A stretch of 64,000 bases of DNA from Helianthus annuus (GCF_002127325.2 NC_035435.2:120151127-120215126), one strand, 5' to 3'; counted from the stretch's first letter, positions 1-13,131 are shown. Numbers and translations: made by a program. The notes: a model not told the origin generated them from the letters alone.

Positions 1-618
1 CACTTGGTGATCCATTTAACGAGAGAGGTTAGGCTTGGAGGTCCTGTTGCATTTCGGTGGATGTACCCTATTGAAAGGTAAATACCATTTCTATATATCT
101 TATGCATTACTTGTAACTATGACATGAACAGGGACCTTTTGAAACTCAAGTCTTACGTACATAATAGAGCTCATCCGGAAGGATCAGTTGCTGAAGGTTA
201 TTTAGCTGAGGAAAGTATAACATTTTGCTCCAGATATCTATCAAAAGTAGAAACCGTCTTCACTAGAGCAGTTAGGAATGATGATGAGGGTCACCAAAAT
301 CACATTGAAGAATCCAACAATCATTGCCCGGGTCGTGCCATAGGTCATAAATTGCATTCGGGAGTATCTATTCGCAAAAGAAGGAGATCTTCAAAGTCAG
401 ACATTGATGAGAAGTCTCTCACTCAGGCACATCGTTACGTATTGTTCAATGTTGAGTCTGTTACACCTTTTCGAGAGTAATTATCTATCCTTGTTATTCG
501 ATACTCTTGCTCTTCATTCATTTATCACAAAAAGATTGCTAATATGAATTTTCTTTTAAGGGATCACAAACGCATAATCAAGGGACAAAATCGCAGATCA
601 TTAAGTTATTTTAATTAA
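1..618 (+). CDS. TNPD/TNP2-like CACTA transposase, C-terminal DUF4218 part (partial)
   Basis: This encodes the C-terminal part of the large CACTA transposase that cuts and integrates the element. Three exons fit: 1-77, 132-476 and 561-618, each junction with GT donors and AG acceptors (tiny intron 78-131) and phases that join cleanly. Exon 1 reads HLVIHLTREVRLGGP then WMYPIER, and exon 2 continues LKSYVHNRAHPEGS then FCSRYL, the signature block of DUF4218 in TNP2-like proteins. The stop is TAA at 616-618. The coding sequence extends left of the window. No internal stop was seen, so this fragment may be intact. Family assignment is from known conserved words; exon ends are inferred. Confidence 0.85.
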
Positions 619-700
619 TAGTATCTTTTATATTAATTTACTCTATTATTTTTATGAAGGGGATATAGAAGTAGATGATGTTGATCAACATGAGATACAG

Positions 701-2644
701 ATGGCAGATCATGACTATTCTAATGATGAAGACAGTATTCATGAACAAATACAAGGCCTTGAAAAACAAAAGGCAACAAGTTCTAATGTAAAAGGTAATA
801 GTATAAGTAGGCGTAAGAGGCTACATATCACATCTACCATCTCAACTGAGCGTGTTGAAGACCATGTTGACGACGACCAAGTTGAAGACCACCAAGTTTT
901 TGAAACTCAAGGTCATCAAGCTAGTGAAATACAAGGTAAAAATTGTACACAATTTGTAATGATGTTTTAGACACAAAACAATAGCATATATGTTCAAATT
1001 TGTTAATAGACCGTTTTTTGTACCTGTTTGTTTTTTTCGAATTTGTTAGGTGCTCCTAAAAGGGTTCGAGGCTATACAACAAAAGCTGAAATTTGGAAGA
1101 TGGATAGTACAAAAAGAATAGCTGTCACATTCAACAAGTCTGGAAAGCCTGTTGGGGCTGAAGCTAATGAACTTGCTCAATTCCTTGGGACGCTCGCAAG
1201 GATGGCTGATCATGTATCCATAGAATATTCTGACTGGAGGAAAGTTCCAATACAAAAAAAAGAGGACATGTATTCACTCGTTAAGGTATATGTCTTTATC
1301 AAGTTTCAAAATGTATTAGTAGATAAGCTAAGATGTATATTCTAATTTACATATAATTTTTGTTTGTAGTCTAAATTTGTTATTCATCACAAATGAAACA
1401 AACAAGATTAAAAATTGGATCTTTCAAAGCATCGGAAAAAATGGAGAGAATGGAAAGGTTCTTTAAAGGCATGTGCATATGATCCAAGCCTTACTGTTGA
1501 TGAAATTGTGGCACAACAAGTTAAAAATGATGACCGAGTGAATCCAACTCAATTTAAAGAACTTGTTACTCGTTGGTTCACTTCGGAATTTCATGTAACA
1601 ACAATGATGTAATGTTGATTTCTTAATAGATATATATAATTATGGAATTAGATCGAAGAAGTCTTATCATGTATAACTTTACCATTTACTGTAGAGTACA
1701 TGCGATGTTAAAAGAATGAGCCGCTCAAAGATGAAGGAGCCTCATGTTAGTGGGACAAAGTCGTTTGCTAGACTTGCTCATGAAATGGTATTATTCGAGA
1801 TTTTTTTTTATTTATTAATTTTTGAATATTTTGGTTTTTATTTCCCTACTAACCATCAAACGTAAATAATAGGCAACGAAGAATAATGGTATACATCCAA
1901 CACGAGGAGAAATGTATATAAAAACTCGCACTCGTAAAGATGGAAGCATTGTTGATGATAATGCTACTCAAGTTGTGGTAATGTATTTTAATGTTCTTAT
2001 ATATCATGGGTGTGTTTAATTTTCTTATGATTATCTATTTTGTTATGTGTTTAATTAGGCTTCATTAAAAAAAATTACAAATGACTCTACAACCACACCC
2101 GAGGATCCAACTGATTTTACAAACGATGACTACTCAAAAGTTAAAGGCCCGGAGAAAAGAGGATATGTTCGATTAGTTGGAAGGATGCCAGCCGCAAAAA
2201 GTAACACGACATATTCACAAACTAATGATCAGCTAAAGAGTGTTATCCAAACTAATGATCAACTAAAGAGTGTTGTCAATGCTATGGCTATCATTATCCA
2301 AGAACATATCCCCAATGCAAATTTATCTTCGGTTCTTAGCAGTATAAACATGCAGGTAATTACATACATGACCATTATTTGTTCTTTTACGAATATATAT
2401 TTATGTACTAGCATTTGATTGATTTATATGTTTTAGGTCCCTGGTACTGGGTCTTTGGTCCATAACAACTCTTTATCATCTTCAAGAAGTCAATATGATA
2501 ATGGTAATCACTTTTAACTAGTTACTTTTTTAAAACTATTTCGAATTATTATATGGATATGATTATGTTGTTGTAATATTGGTATGAAATTGATTAGCCA
2601 AAGCTTTCCATTTTACAGGGCAAGAAAGTCGTTCGGACAATTGA
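701..2644 (+). pseudogene. TNPA-like CACTA protein (Transposase_24, Ptta/En/Spm family), disrupted in exon 3
   Basis: This is a multi-exon gene for the DNA-binding accessory protein of CACTA elements. Supported exons are 701-935, 1050-1285, 1370-1594, 1695-1787, 1873-1977, 2059-2355, 2437-2503 and 2619-2644, with consensus splice sites and consistent phases, ending at TGA 2642-2644. Family words include KKWREWKGSLK in exon 3, SGTKSFARLAHEM in exon 4 and GEMYIKTRTRKDG in exon 5. A direct repeat of TNDQLKSV occurs in exon 6, in a likely coiled-coil tail. Exon 3 is damaged. Its start and end share a frame, but that frame meets stops shortly after 1390, while a second frame is open between about 1388 and 1436. 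This implies two compensating single-base indels, one of them in the A-run near 1436. The N-terminal start at 701 is uncertain because the open frame extends upstream of it. Confidence 0.8.
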
Positions 2645-3124
2645 TCTTAAAGTTTTGTTCACATTGCAATTAAGGTAATATGTTGGTTTTTTGTCTAATT
2701 GTTAGGTATTCGAGTCAATTATAAACGGTATTATATGTTTGTTTTTTTGGTCTAATTGTTAGGTGTTCAGGCCATTTTTTACATGTTTTTTTAATCAAGA
2801 ATAATGATTTTAAATAACTTCTAGTTTTTGAATCAATACTAATACTTGTTTACATGGTTGATGATCGCAGGGTAGATATCATGAGAAGCTTTGGAGCTAA
2901 GTTTTATGATACTGGAATTTTCACCCGGAAGAACGTTTAGACTTCTTGTTTAAATAATTGGAATTTGGAATATGTTAATTATTCAGGATGTTTTCCTAAC
3001 ATTTGAAATATGTTTTGGATCGAATTTATTATTGAAGTTATGATATTATGAATTTTACATTTACAATTTTATCTTTTATTTTATATTTTATATTGAATAT
3101 TGTAAATAAGGTAACTTTTATGTC

Positions 3125-3513
3125 AAATTATGTGCCACTAAATATAATAGATATATTTAAATCGAAACACTTTTCACCAACACAATATTTGTGCCATAAA
3201 AGGTTTTTTATATCGTGGCAAAAAAAAAGTGCCACTAAAACTAGTATAGATATGTGGCTATGATTACTTTTTAGAGGCAGAAAAATTGTGCCACAAAAGT
3301 TTTTTTTTATATTGTGGCAAAAATTTAAGTGCCACTAAAAGTCCAAAACTTTGTGCGGCAGATCCAAAAAGTGCCACTAAAAGGCTTTAGCGTCAGCGCT
3401 TCTAGCGTCAATTTTTTTGTGTGCCACCCATTCCTACAAGGGTCTTTAGTGGCACTTTTTTGTTATTTTATGGCACTTTTTGTATGTCACTAAATGGCTT
3501 TTTTTTTGTAGTG
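3125..3513 (+). repeat. CACTA subterminal repeats and 3' terminal inverted repeat
   Basis: Short motifs of the form GTGCCACTAAAA recur near 3131, 3230, 3330 and 3368, with degenerate copies between them. Their inverted form TTTAGTGGCAC appears near 3440, and related words (ATGGCACTTTT, GTCACTAAATGGC) close the tract. The terminus TTTTTTTGTAGTG ends at 3513. In En/Spm such subterminal arrays bind the TNPA protein; that role is inferred here. Confidence 0.82.
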
Positions 3514-5483
3514 TATCAATCTTGATGTTGATGTGGTGCAAGTGACACAGATGTGTATATATATATATGTACACAGATGTAGTTTCAGTTTTTTGTTGTA
3601 CTTGAACAGTGTATGTAAAGAGTTAATTGTGTTTGTACAAATGTACAAATTTGAAAGAATACAAAATTCAGTTGTGGTTATGTAATTGTTGTATAACTGT
3701 TAATAATGGCTTCTCAATTGTACATTAAGTTATATTAATTATAACTGTTAAAGATGTGTATTTTCGGCCCATATTCTTTAGCGTAGTACACTACTAAACG
3801 GATTTTTCATATTAGGTACACACATTTCGTATTTTTCCAATAAAAAGGATGGTGTTTGGCTTGAACTTTAAACCGAATTAGGTCCTATCTAAAAAACTTG
3901 AAACACTTTTAGTTGGATCAAACATGGGTCATTTGAAGGTCATTACACTAAATGCGAAAATATAGTCAACATTAAAAAAAAAGTAAAATCTCTTAGTCAT
4001 GATGCCATTCCTAAAAAAATAAATAAGAAATACAAATCTATAATAAAGAAAGATGCTCTTAAGCAGTAGCACCCTTTCCTCTTCTTCTGCAGCTTCTTCA
4101 TGTAGAATTCTAGCTCTTTTCCTTCCAATATGTATCTGAAAATATTTAAAAACCATTTTCACATTAGAATTTACATATGTATACTTGTATGTCACCAACA
4201 CGATATAAATGATAAATCATGCAAGCATTATTCACTTTAAATCATATGATAAATCATGCAAGCATTTTTCCACAAAATCCCCAACCAATGAAACAATGTA
4301 AAAGTCATAAACAATTTTAGTCGGTTTGAAACTCCCTTATACCAAATTAACATGTAACATCAAACAAAATTTACAACTCAAACTGTGGTAATCCATATGC
4401 TCCTATAGTTGTTATACACATATCGGTCCTACACATAAACCACATTTGACTCTTGACTAAAAGGATCTACCGACTTCTAACTTAACACTAGCTATCTTCT
4501 AACAGGAAGTTAATGAACACACACATTAAAAAAATACCAAAACACAACTTCAACAATAATTAAATCACCAGAGTACACACACAAGAAACTACAAATGCAA
4601 GTAAATTAACATCATTTCAACAAATTATCATCTAAAAATCCACTCAAAACATCTGATCGCTATGGGTTATCAATAAATTAGCAGATTCAACACGAATTGC
4701 ATCCAAACACATACCCATAATCCAAAAACGACCAAGAACAACGAAAATATCATGGATGTTTCAAATTGAGACATATAAAGGGATTAATCACAGAAAATAA
4801 ATTAATATAAAAACAAAATCGTACAAATATATCGATTCAGAAGCTTACTAGAAAGATTGAGAGGGCAAATATGGAGTTTCTGAACATGGGATTTGCGTGT
4901 GAAATTGGGGAAAATTGGTGTGCAGGCAATTGGTGTTCCAAACCGAATCGATATATTTGTTGTTATTTTGAGTCATCCATATATGTATGTGAACCTGAAC
5001 TATACTACGTTCCAGGGAAAAAGAAAGAAGTAAGCTATCAGATCTGGTTAAGGAACGATGATCTGGGATCTGGGGAAGAAAAAGTTGTTAGTTGTATGGA
5101 TTACGACTAGAATCTATGAAAAAAATAAAATATATTTCAAATTCACAACAAAATAGGAGATGTAACTGATTATGAATTAATAAAGAAAAATGAGTTAATA
5201 TTAATTTAAATGTTAAATTACAATCCTATCCTTTACAACTAAAAAACAAATGAAGGGCTAGGATTAGTTCACTAAGTTCACAAGCAAGAGGGTTGTTCAC
5301 TCATGATCCTAACCCTATATATATATTAAGCCCATCCTCCATTTCCTTAGATTCATCCTTTTTGTCCCATCCTACGAAACGGAACATCTCAAACTACCAT
5401 CCTCACACATAAGACTTGTATACATATATAGTATTACACGTGTCAAACAATACATTTATGTTATCATAAAACATAATGTAACC
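3514..5483. other. AT-rich intergenic DNA, no confident gene
   Basis: No domain was recognised. A weak two-exon possibility exists on the minus strand. An ATG near 4888 opens a short hydrophobic start (MFRNSIFALSIFL) ending at a GTAAGC donor. About 700 bp on, a TTTTCAG acceptor near 4140 leads into a charged stretch (GRKRARILHEEAAEEEERV). The product matches nothing I know, so it is not called as a gene. A segment around 5250-5330, with a TATATATATT run beside AACCCTA and repeated TTCACTAAG/TTCACAAG/TTCACTCATG words, resembles the end of a common plant non-autonomous DNA transposon; this is a weak impression. Confidence 0.4.
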
Positions 5484-5619
5484 TAACTAGTTGATGCCCC
5501 GTCCGCGTTGCGGGGCGATGGCCGAATAATGAGCGAGTGTTAGGCAGCTCATTGACACGAAAAACAATTAAATCGAGTCAATCAATTAAAACAAAACACT
5601 TTTATAGTTTTGGAAAAAA

Positions 5620-6305
5620 AAACTAAAACAATGGCAATATTGTAATTTTTAACTGAGGGAAAGTTGTATTTTTTGATTGGGGTAAAATCGTAATTTGCCA
5701 AAAGTTAAAGTAATGGCAGTACTGTAAATTTGAACCAGGGGCAAAGTTGTAAATTTTCACAGAGGCAAATTCGTAATTTTGAACTTGGGTTAACAACGTA
5801 ATATAAATTTGAACTAAGGGCACAATCGTAATTTTAAGTTAGAGGCAAAAGCATAATTTTATTTTGAACCGAGAGCAAAGTCGTAATTTTTTAGTTGGGG
5901 GCAAAAACATAATTTTATTTTGACCTGGGGAAAACGTAATTTTGAATTAAGGGCGAAATCACAATTTTTTAAACGTGGAAAAATAACATTTTTGAACAGA
6001 GGGCAAAATCGTAATTTTTAGCTGAGGGCAAAAACATAATTTTATTTTGGGGGGGGGGGGAGGTAATTCTAAGCTAAGGGCAAAATCACAATTTTATTTT
6101 GAATGGAGGGAAAATCATAATTTTGAGCTGGGGACAAAAGCGTAATTTTATTTTGAGCTGCGGGCAAAACTCTAATTTTAAAGAGGGGCAACAACGTAAT
6201 TGTAGAATAGATATAAAATAATAAACTGGTTAGTCCAATGGGGGAGTGCCAGGCAAAGTCGTAATTTTGAATTGATGGCAAGATCGTAATTTTGAGATGG
6301 GGACA
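5620..6305. repeat. Minisatellite of GGCAAAATCGTAATTTT units
   Basis: A degenerate tandem repeat of about 25-35 bp, core GGCAAAATCGTAATTTTGA with spacers such as ACTGAGG or GCTGGGG, is reiterated some 20 times. An 11- to 12-base G run sits near 6049-6061. The same repeat resumes at 29934-29990, directly after the downstream gypsy target duplication, showing that the gypsy element inserted into this array. Confidence 0.85.
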
Positions 6306-6310
6306 AAAAG

Positions 6311-7786
6311 TGTCACGACCCCCGACCCACCCTGGACGGAATCGGGAGCCGCGAGCAGTCCAGTGGTACCCGTGGTATCTGATTTATGCGGCAGCGGAAG
6401 TCTTTTATTACAGGATCTTTTCACCGTAAAATGCTCGTTTAATATATTATACAAAGTTTTAGGGATAAATTCCCATAATTTACAATCAGTTGATTTCACA
6501 CAGAAATCATTATTTTCCAAAACATGTTTTATTTATTTATTCACAATGAGCCACTTCTCTGAGCTTGTAGTGCTTTACTGCACTTTTCCTGGATCACACA
6601 GATCACCTGAAACATGTTTGAAAAAGGTTTTGTCAGCGGGGAAATACTGAGTGAGTCATTCTGGTTCTAAAACGACCCGTTAGTTATAAATTACAGTATT
6701 AAGGGGAATTACAATGTTTCTGATATCAAACCAACTACCCACAGTATTTGTCACTCGACCAACCATTGGCTAGCCCATTTGTCCAATGGTGTCTGTGACT
6801 GTGGTCAGATCACCCCTTGGCCACCCGTTTGTCCAAGTGTGACGGGAAATAAGTAATGTATACAAAACCCCACATACCGGCTGTAATATGGTGATTACAT
6901 AGACTTAATCCCTGTAATTATAACCTTTGAAAATAACTTGGAGTTTTGTAAACTTACTCACAAACTGTGAGAAAACAGTTTAAAAAGAAGAATGACTCAC
7001 ATTGCAGATTAACGAGCAATAGATAAGCCTACTGATTAGCCTCGATGAACCTAAATTAACACAATGCACACACAGGCAGGTTAGTAACTAATACAGCAGT
7101 TACGTCAATTCACGAGATTAAACCCTCACAACGATTAATCAGTGCGATACTCGATAATTCAATCGGATTCACAACGAATAACAGAGCATAGTCCGAATTC
7201 GAACAGCACTCTAATATTCAAGTCGAAATCACGACGAATAATCAAAGTACAAGCTCAATTGAGCAGCACCCGGATTATTGTTGGATAGTTATAATCGATC
7301 GGACGTTGAATCGTAATAGCGATCGAGTTATTACCCTGATTGTGGCAGCACCTCGTGATTAGTGTGTGTGTGTTGGACTGTTTCTGTAATAACTCAGTCT
7401 ACGTAACTCGAATTTCCGTCATTCCAAAGACAGATTTCAAGTTCCAAGGCCTAGTATTTATACGTGAAATTGGACTCCCCCGCGTGTCGCGGAAGAAGTC
7501 GTGATCCCTGTCGCGACTCGCCTGGGGTGCCTATCTAGCCTAGAGTAGCCTTGTCGTGGTATAGCTTTGCTGAGTCGACGTTCAACGAAAATTATATTTA
7601 GACAACGAATTTTCGAAGATAACTATCATTTAGGGTTTAACCCCCTTGAGTTTTAGGGGCCCTAATCCTGATTCTGATTATTCTGAAAATATTAGGGTTA
7701 GTGCAAAATTACTTGGGTGTCTCAATTAGGGTTTTCTTATTGAATAATTAGTGTCCTAATTATTGATTTTAGTGGCAGTTGTTACA
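6311..7786 (-). repeat. 3' LTR of the Tekay-like element
   Basis: This is 1476 bp, same length as its partner at 28453-29928, and TG...CA bounded. It is preceded by TSD AAAAG at 6306-6310. It is the 3' LTR because the polypurine tract abuts its right edge and the genes run on the minus strand. Confidence 0.93.
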
Positions 7787-7800
7787 TCCTCCCCACCTTG
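7787..7800 (-). other. Polypurine tract of the Tekay-like element
   Basis: On the minus strand AAGGTGGGGAGGA lies directly against the 3' LTR (TGTAAC...). This is the usual position and composition of the plus-strand primer for reverse transcription. Confidence 0.8.
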
Positions 7801-7822
7801 AGAAAAATCTTGTCCTCGAGAT

Positions 7823-9845
7823 TTACTGGAATAGATGAGGGTACTTTCGCTTCATTTCCGATTCCAGTTCCCAAGTGTATTCTGGTCCTTTCTTGGATTC
7901 CCATTTGACTTTTACTAGCACTAGTCGTTTGTGCTTGAGAAACTTGATCTTGCGGTCTTCTATTTGTAGGGGTTTCTCTACGAATTTCAGCTTTTCATTT
8001 ACCTCTATATCTTGAAGAGGTACTACTAGGGATTCGTCTGATAAACATTTCTTGAGATTGGATACATGAAATACATCATGTACTCCAGCTAACTCTTCTG
8101 GTAGTTGTAAACGATAAGCTACTGGTCCGATTCGTTGGATCACAGGGAATGGTCCAATGTACCTTGGACTTAGCTTTCCTTTCTTTCCGAATCGTACTAC
8201 TCCTTTCCAAGGAGAGACTTTTAAAAGTACTTTATCTCCTACTTGGAATTCGAGTGGCTTGCGACGATTGTCTGCATAGCTTTTCTGACGATCTCGAGCC
8301 GTTTTCAATCTTTCCTTGATCTGAGTTATCTTGTCAGTATTTTCTTGTACAATTTCAGGACCTGATAATTGACTTTCTCCGATTTCTGCCCAACATACTG
8401 GAGTTCTGCACTTACGTCCGTACAGTGCTTCAAATGGTGCAGCTTCGATGCTTGAATGATAACTATTGTTATAGGAGAATTCAATTAATGGCAAATGGCT
8501 ATCCCAATTACCACCAAAGTCAATTACACATGCTCGGAGCATGTCTTCTAGAGTTTGTATTGTCCTTTCACTCTGTCCGTCTGTTTGTGGATGATAAGCA
8601 GTACTTAGATTTAGTCGAGTTCCCATTGCTTTCTGAAAACTTGTCCAGAAATGAGAAGTAAAACGACTATCTCTATCTGATACAATAGAGAGTGGGACTC
8701 CATGTAGGGATACTACTTCGTCCACGTACAAGTGCTAACCTTTCCATGCTAAAGGTTTCTTTCATTGGTAAGAAATGAGCTGACTTGGTTAATCGGTCTA
8801 CGATTACCCAAATCGCATCATTACCTTTTCTGGTTCTGGGTAACTTGGTAACAAAATCCATTGTTATGAGTTCCCATTTCCATACAGGCATTTCTAACTG
8901 TTGTAGTAGTCCTGAAGGTTTCTGGTGTTCAGCTTTAATTTGTGAACAAGTTAAACACTTGGATACGTATTCGGCTATATCCTTTTTCATTCCTATCCAC
9001 CAGAAATTATTCCTTAAATCTTGGTACATTTTATGGTTTCCTGGGTGCATGGTATACCTAGATTTATGAGCTTCTTCTAAAATCTTATTTCTTAACTCTC
9101 CTTGCTTAGGTACCCAAATTCGTTTCTTATGGAATTTCCAAATTCCATCATTTCCTTGTTCTAGTTCTTTTAGGTAACCTTTCATTCCTTCAGCATCATC
9201 TTTGATTGCTGTTTTCTGAACTTCTTTGATTTGTGCCATTAAATCTACTTGTAGATTTAACCTCAGAGCACGGACTCGTTTCTGTTTCTCATGGTACTTA
9301 CGACTTAAGGCATCTGCAACTACATTTGCTTTTCCTTCGTGATATTGGATATCACAGTCGTAATCGCTTAGCATCTCCATCCATCTTCTTTGCCTCATGT
9401 TTAACTCTTTTTGCCCAAATATATATCTTAAACTCTTATGATCTGTATAAACAGTAAACTTACTTCCATACAGATAATGCCTCCATATCTTAAGGGCAAA
9501 AATTATGGCTCCTAGTTCTAGGTCGTGAGTCGTATAATTTTCTCCGTGCTTTTTCAATTATCTAGAAGCATACGCAATTACCTTCTTGCGTTGCATTAAC
9601 ACACATCCGTATCCTAATTTTGAAGCATCACAATATACTTCAAAATCTTTGGTTCCTTCTGGTAAAGCTAGGATTGGTGCATTCGTCAATCTATGCTTTA
9701 AAATCTTAAAAGCTTCTTCTTGTCTAGGTCCCCATTCAAACTTAGCAGCTTTACAGGTTAACTTAGTTAAAGGTACGGCTATCTTAGAGAAATTTTTGAT
9801 AAATCGTCTATAGTATCCAGCTAAGCCTAGAAAACTTCTTATCTC
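7823..9845 (-). pseudogene. Tekay-like pol, 3' portion: RT C-terminus, RNase H, integrase, chromodomain-like tail
   Basis: This continues the reverse transcriptase from the nested-insertion point at 9845, starting EIRSFLGLAGYYRRF. RNase H follows, and then integrase with a zinc-binding block ([12 protein letters not shown] then [12 protein letters not shown]) and a D,D,E core visible in [18 protein letters not shown] and TDGQSERT. The tail ([21 protein letters not shown]) fits the chromodomain-like end of the Tekay clade. Breaks: an in-frame TAA at 9558-9560, and a frame change near 8730, where the open frames 8673-9557 and 7823-8731 overlap. The protein would copy and integrate the element; this copy cannot make it whole. 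Confidence 0.9.
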
Positions 9846-11243
9846 TGATCGGAGTGTCGCGCTCCGGTCAAAGATAATATTTATATACCCTAATTACCCT
9901 TAACAAATAGCTAGTGATAGCAAGGGGTCGAACCACGAAGAGTATGTGGTTTGTGTGCGGATTTGATTGAATTATGAATAGTTGTCACTTTTATGAAGCT
10001 TGCTATATTCTTTTTGTATGTTTTTGTTTGATTAGAAGTTGTGAATTAGAATAACTAAAATGATTAACTAAATTAATTACTCACGATTACTAAACGCAAG
10101 AAGTGGAAATGATTGTTTGAACAAAAATAAGAAAACAAGGTTCACACCCGGTTCGGTAATTGCATTCCTAGGGTTCCTACACGTTTTAAGATTGATTCAA
10201 TTGCAAAAACGATTAACGAGTTTAGTGTTACACGGCTTAGGTGCCAAGAGCTATCAACGTTATAAAGAACGGACCACAATGCACTTCGTTACCAAGAACA
10301 TGTAAACTCTAACCTAGACAAGGCATAATTGCACATAAACATTTCATAAAGTCAAGTTTAATCTTCACTCGACGGTTTACGAATTCGATACAAATGCAAG
10401 ACAATTATCATAAGTTTCAAATCAAGAAGCAATTTGTCACAAAATCAATCCAAGAACAATGTTTTAACCCTAGACTTACAATTAACCTACACCGGGGTGA
10501 AACCTCCAAGGAATTAGCCGCGCATGATCGAAGAAACTTGATCACCGGATGTTGTAGACTTGAGTTGGATCATCATGAAGCTTTAAGGTGAAGGAATGGT
10601 TAGGGTTTGTGGTGGAGAAATTGAATGGATGGAAGGTGGAAGAATGATTGTAATGGTGATGAACTAGGGTTTGGATTCGGATGAGAATTCGGGTTGTAGG
10701 ATGGATGGTAGGTGGAATAGAGTTGAAGTGGTAATGAAAGATGGCTCCAAAACTAAGTTTCAAACTCCAAAAATTGTGTAACTCCCGTATTGGAATCAAT
10801 GGGAATCAATAGAAATCGAATTAGACCTTGAATTACCAAAAATCCCGTTTTGAAAATCCAACACCCGTCGCCGACGGGCCTGACCCCGTCGCCGACGGGT
10901 CCCCAATTCTGCTCCTTTGGCCGACGGCCTAAATGACTGGATACGGCAAAACTGTGCATACGGGGTTATCTGGAGGGCGTCGCCGACGGCCTGGACCCCG
11001 TCGCCGACGGCCCCTAAAAATCCAACTTTCCATTTTTTCGCTCCTTGCACTTCCGGTTGATCCGTAACGCATCCCGGTGCTCCGGTTTTCGAATCGGTGA
11101 CCCGTAAAGCTCCCGAAAAGCTCCTTAAACTCCATCAAACCTGCAAAACACATTCTTGATTAAAAGTAGGCTATTCGAAACTAAAACTTACGTAAAAACG
11201 TTAAGTTAAACAATAACAAGCACCGGTTTTCAACCACGTATCA
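9846..11243 (-). repeat. 3' LTR of the Athila-like element
   Basis: TG...CA bounded, 1398 bp. Compared with the other LTR it has an extra 11 bp near 11117 in a short repeated CTCC context; loss by slippage in the partner is likely. It carries a palindrome array at 10864-11014. Confidence 0.93.
10864..11014. repeat. Palindrome array CCCGTCGCCGACGGG in the 3' LTR
   Basis: Two perfect 15-mers (10864-10878, 10885-10899) are followed by a half-motif CCGACGG near 10921, a conserved word TGGATACGG, and two more cores (10977-10990, 10996-11012). Each core can fold as a 7-bp GC-rich stem around a single C. Confidence 0.88.
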
Positions 11244-11261
11244 CATCCCCACACTTGTCTT
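11244..11261 (-). other. Polypurine tract of the Athila-like element
   Basis: On the minus strand AAGACAAGTGTGGGGATG lies directly before the 3' LTR. Position and purine content fit the plus-strand primer. Confidence 0.75.
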
Positions 11262-12429
11262 TTGCTTGCCCTCAAGCAAATCTGTTTTTCACTTTCACGT
11301 GGGTCAAACAATGAATATACATCCCATTCCTGAGACAAAGGTTAAGGTCTAATGTCATGCTAAAGTTCAACTATTTACAATATTCAATGTATTTAATGGT
11401 GACGTGCTTTAGATACACAAATGGTTACCCAAGATTAACCCGCCCTTAAAACTAACAACTTATGCATATCCCTCACAATGTGCTCTCCACTCGGCTTAAA
11501 AATTTTTGCTAACATGTATAATGTATTAGCATTTCAACAATTAATCGCTCAAAACCGATTAGAACACGTACCCGCATAGGCTTGCAACTCAATCATTCTC
11601 CACTATCGAACACAATTACTAAGCACAAGTCAAAAGGTCTTTGAAGGGTTGTAACGGGGCTAGGCGAAGGGCAGGAATAGGATATTTTTTTTAAAGTGGC
11701 TAAAGTGATGAAAATTCGACCTTTTATTACAAAATACTATCCTAAACAAAAGCAAACTATAAACATCCATTATGGGCAAAAACTTTCGCCTTTTATTCAA
11801 CAAACTACTAGCACATCTTTTTGTGTTTTTCTCAATGCTTTTTCATTCTTTTTCGCAACATTTTCTGATTTTTTTTTAAATACAAATGAATCACAACTAT
11901 ACAACTTGAGTTCCTATAATCGAATTTTCATCACACGGGTTTAAAAAGAAAAGGCTTATGGCTATGGGCTACGTGAGTGATCAAACGAAAGGTCTAGGCT
12001 CAAAATGGGCAACTAAGGAATTTGTTCGGGTAAGGATAGAAAAATGGTTTAAAGAGAAAAAGGTTTACCTAATGCCTTAATCATTCTCGTGCTTGTATTT
12101 GGTCTATAGTCTCAAATGTATCAAAAGTTGCAAGTTCTACAATACGCGACTAATGGCCCACTCAAACAAAGAAACATGTGAATGTGCATCTATGATGTAT
12201 AAAGGGCTTAAACCTCACGTATAAGGGTATGATATATGATATGCATACATTTCTAGTTCCTTGGGCGAATTATTCTCAAATAACCACCCGCTAAATACCC
12301 GATATGCTTATTAATTTGAACTTGACCATGACAAAAGACCAAATGGTTTGTGACATCCTTCGTTGACTTGGTTACTTGTGCTTTTTGAGATTGCTTTGAA
12401 AACAAGACATTTTTGAAAAATTTTTGAAT

Positions 12430-12560
12430 TTTTTCCCCATCCCCACACTTGAGGTAAACATTGTCCTCAATGTGTAGTATTTAAATGAACGGGTCAAAAT
12501 CGAAAATTTTTACTACTCCCCCATCCCCACACTTGAGGTACATATTGTCCTCAATGTGTA
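12430..12560 (-). repeat. Duplicated PPT-like motif in the Athila 3' region
   Basis: Two direct copies of a block (about 12434-12472 and 12520-12560) read CATTGAGGACAAT then ACCTCAAGTGTGGGGATG on the minus strand, the second part resembling the true polypurine tract. A further CATTGAGGACAAT lies near 16211-16226, after the pol end. The role is unknown; internal priming sites or remnants of tandem duplication are possible. Confidence 0.7.
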
Positions 12561-13131
12561 AGAACTAGAGTTTTCAAAGCACAAGGGATGTGACACGGCT
12601 AACCTCCCCAAAATTACACCCCGGAAAATAAAATACAATTTACAATCCACTTATTTGCTACTAAAAATCAAAGATAAAAAGAAACGTATGCACCTGATTT
12701 TTCGCTAGTTCCTCGTGTGTTCTTCATCTTTTCAACAAAGCGATCGTCTCACGAACATAATGTACCTACAAATCTTAACCCTTGTGTAGAAGCATGCTTC
12801 TTACAACCATCAAAATTTGTTAGTTACCTAGTTCTACCACTTTTATGAAATTATTACCAAGCCATATATTATTTTACCTTTGACTTTATGTGGAAAATAT
12901 TTTACAACAACAATAAACCTAACTCACTTTCGTAGGAATCACGACGGCATTTAGCATATGCACGCAAGCCCTTTAAACCTCCCGATAGCTCGGGAGGACG
13001 AGTTGGTCTCGTGAGGGTTATATAGGGAACACACCCACAAAGTTCATTTAGCTAGACATAAATTAAATAAAAACGAAAAGAAATAACGGAATATAATATA
13101 CAACAACAACAACATAAAACATACCATACCT

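Larger units (their letters stand above)
1..3513 (+). mobile_element. CACTA (En/Spm) DNA transposon, 3' part
   Basis: This is the right-hand part of a CACTA-superfamily transposon; the left end lies outside the window. It holds, in order, the C-terminal exons of a TNPD/TNP2-like transposase, a multi-exon TNPA-like (Transposase_24, Ptta/En/Spm) gene, a non-coding tract, and a subterminal array of GTGCCACTAAAA-type motifs in both orientations. The element closes at 3513 with TTTTTTTGTAGTG, the reverse complement of a CACTACAAAAA terminus. The expected 3-bp target duplication (TAT at 3514-3516) cannot be confirmed without the other end. Confidence 0.88.

Noticed and set aside
3929..5110. Two-exon minus-strand gene
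   Set aside because: Splice-like signals exist but the products match no family and the frame choice is arbitrary; mentioned only as a weak possibility.
5620..6305. CRISPR-like or regulatory repeat array
   Set aside because: Units are degenerate and contiguous with no unique spacers; it is a minisatellite within a plant transposon.
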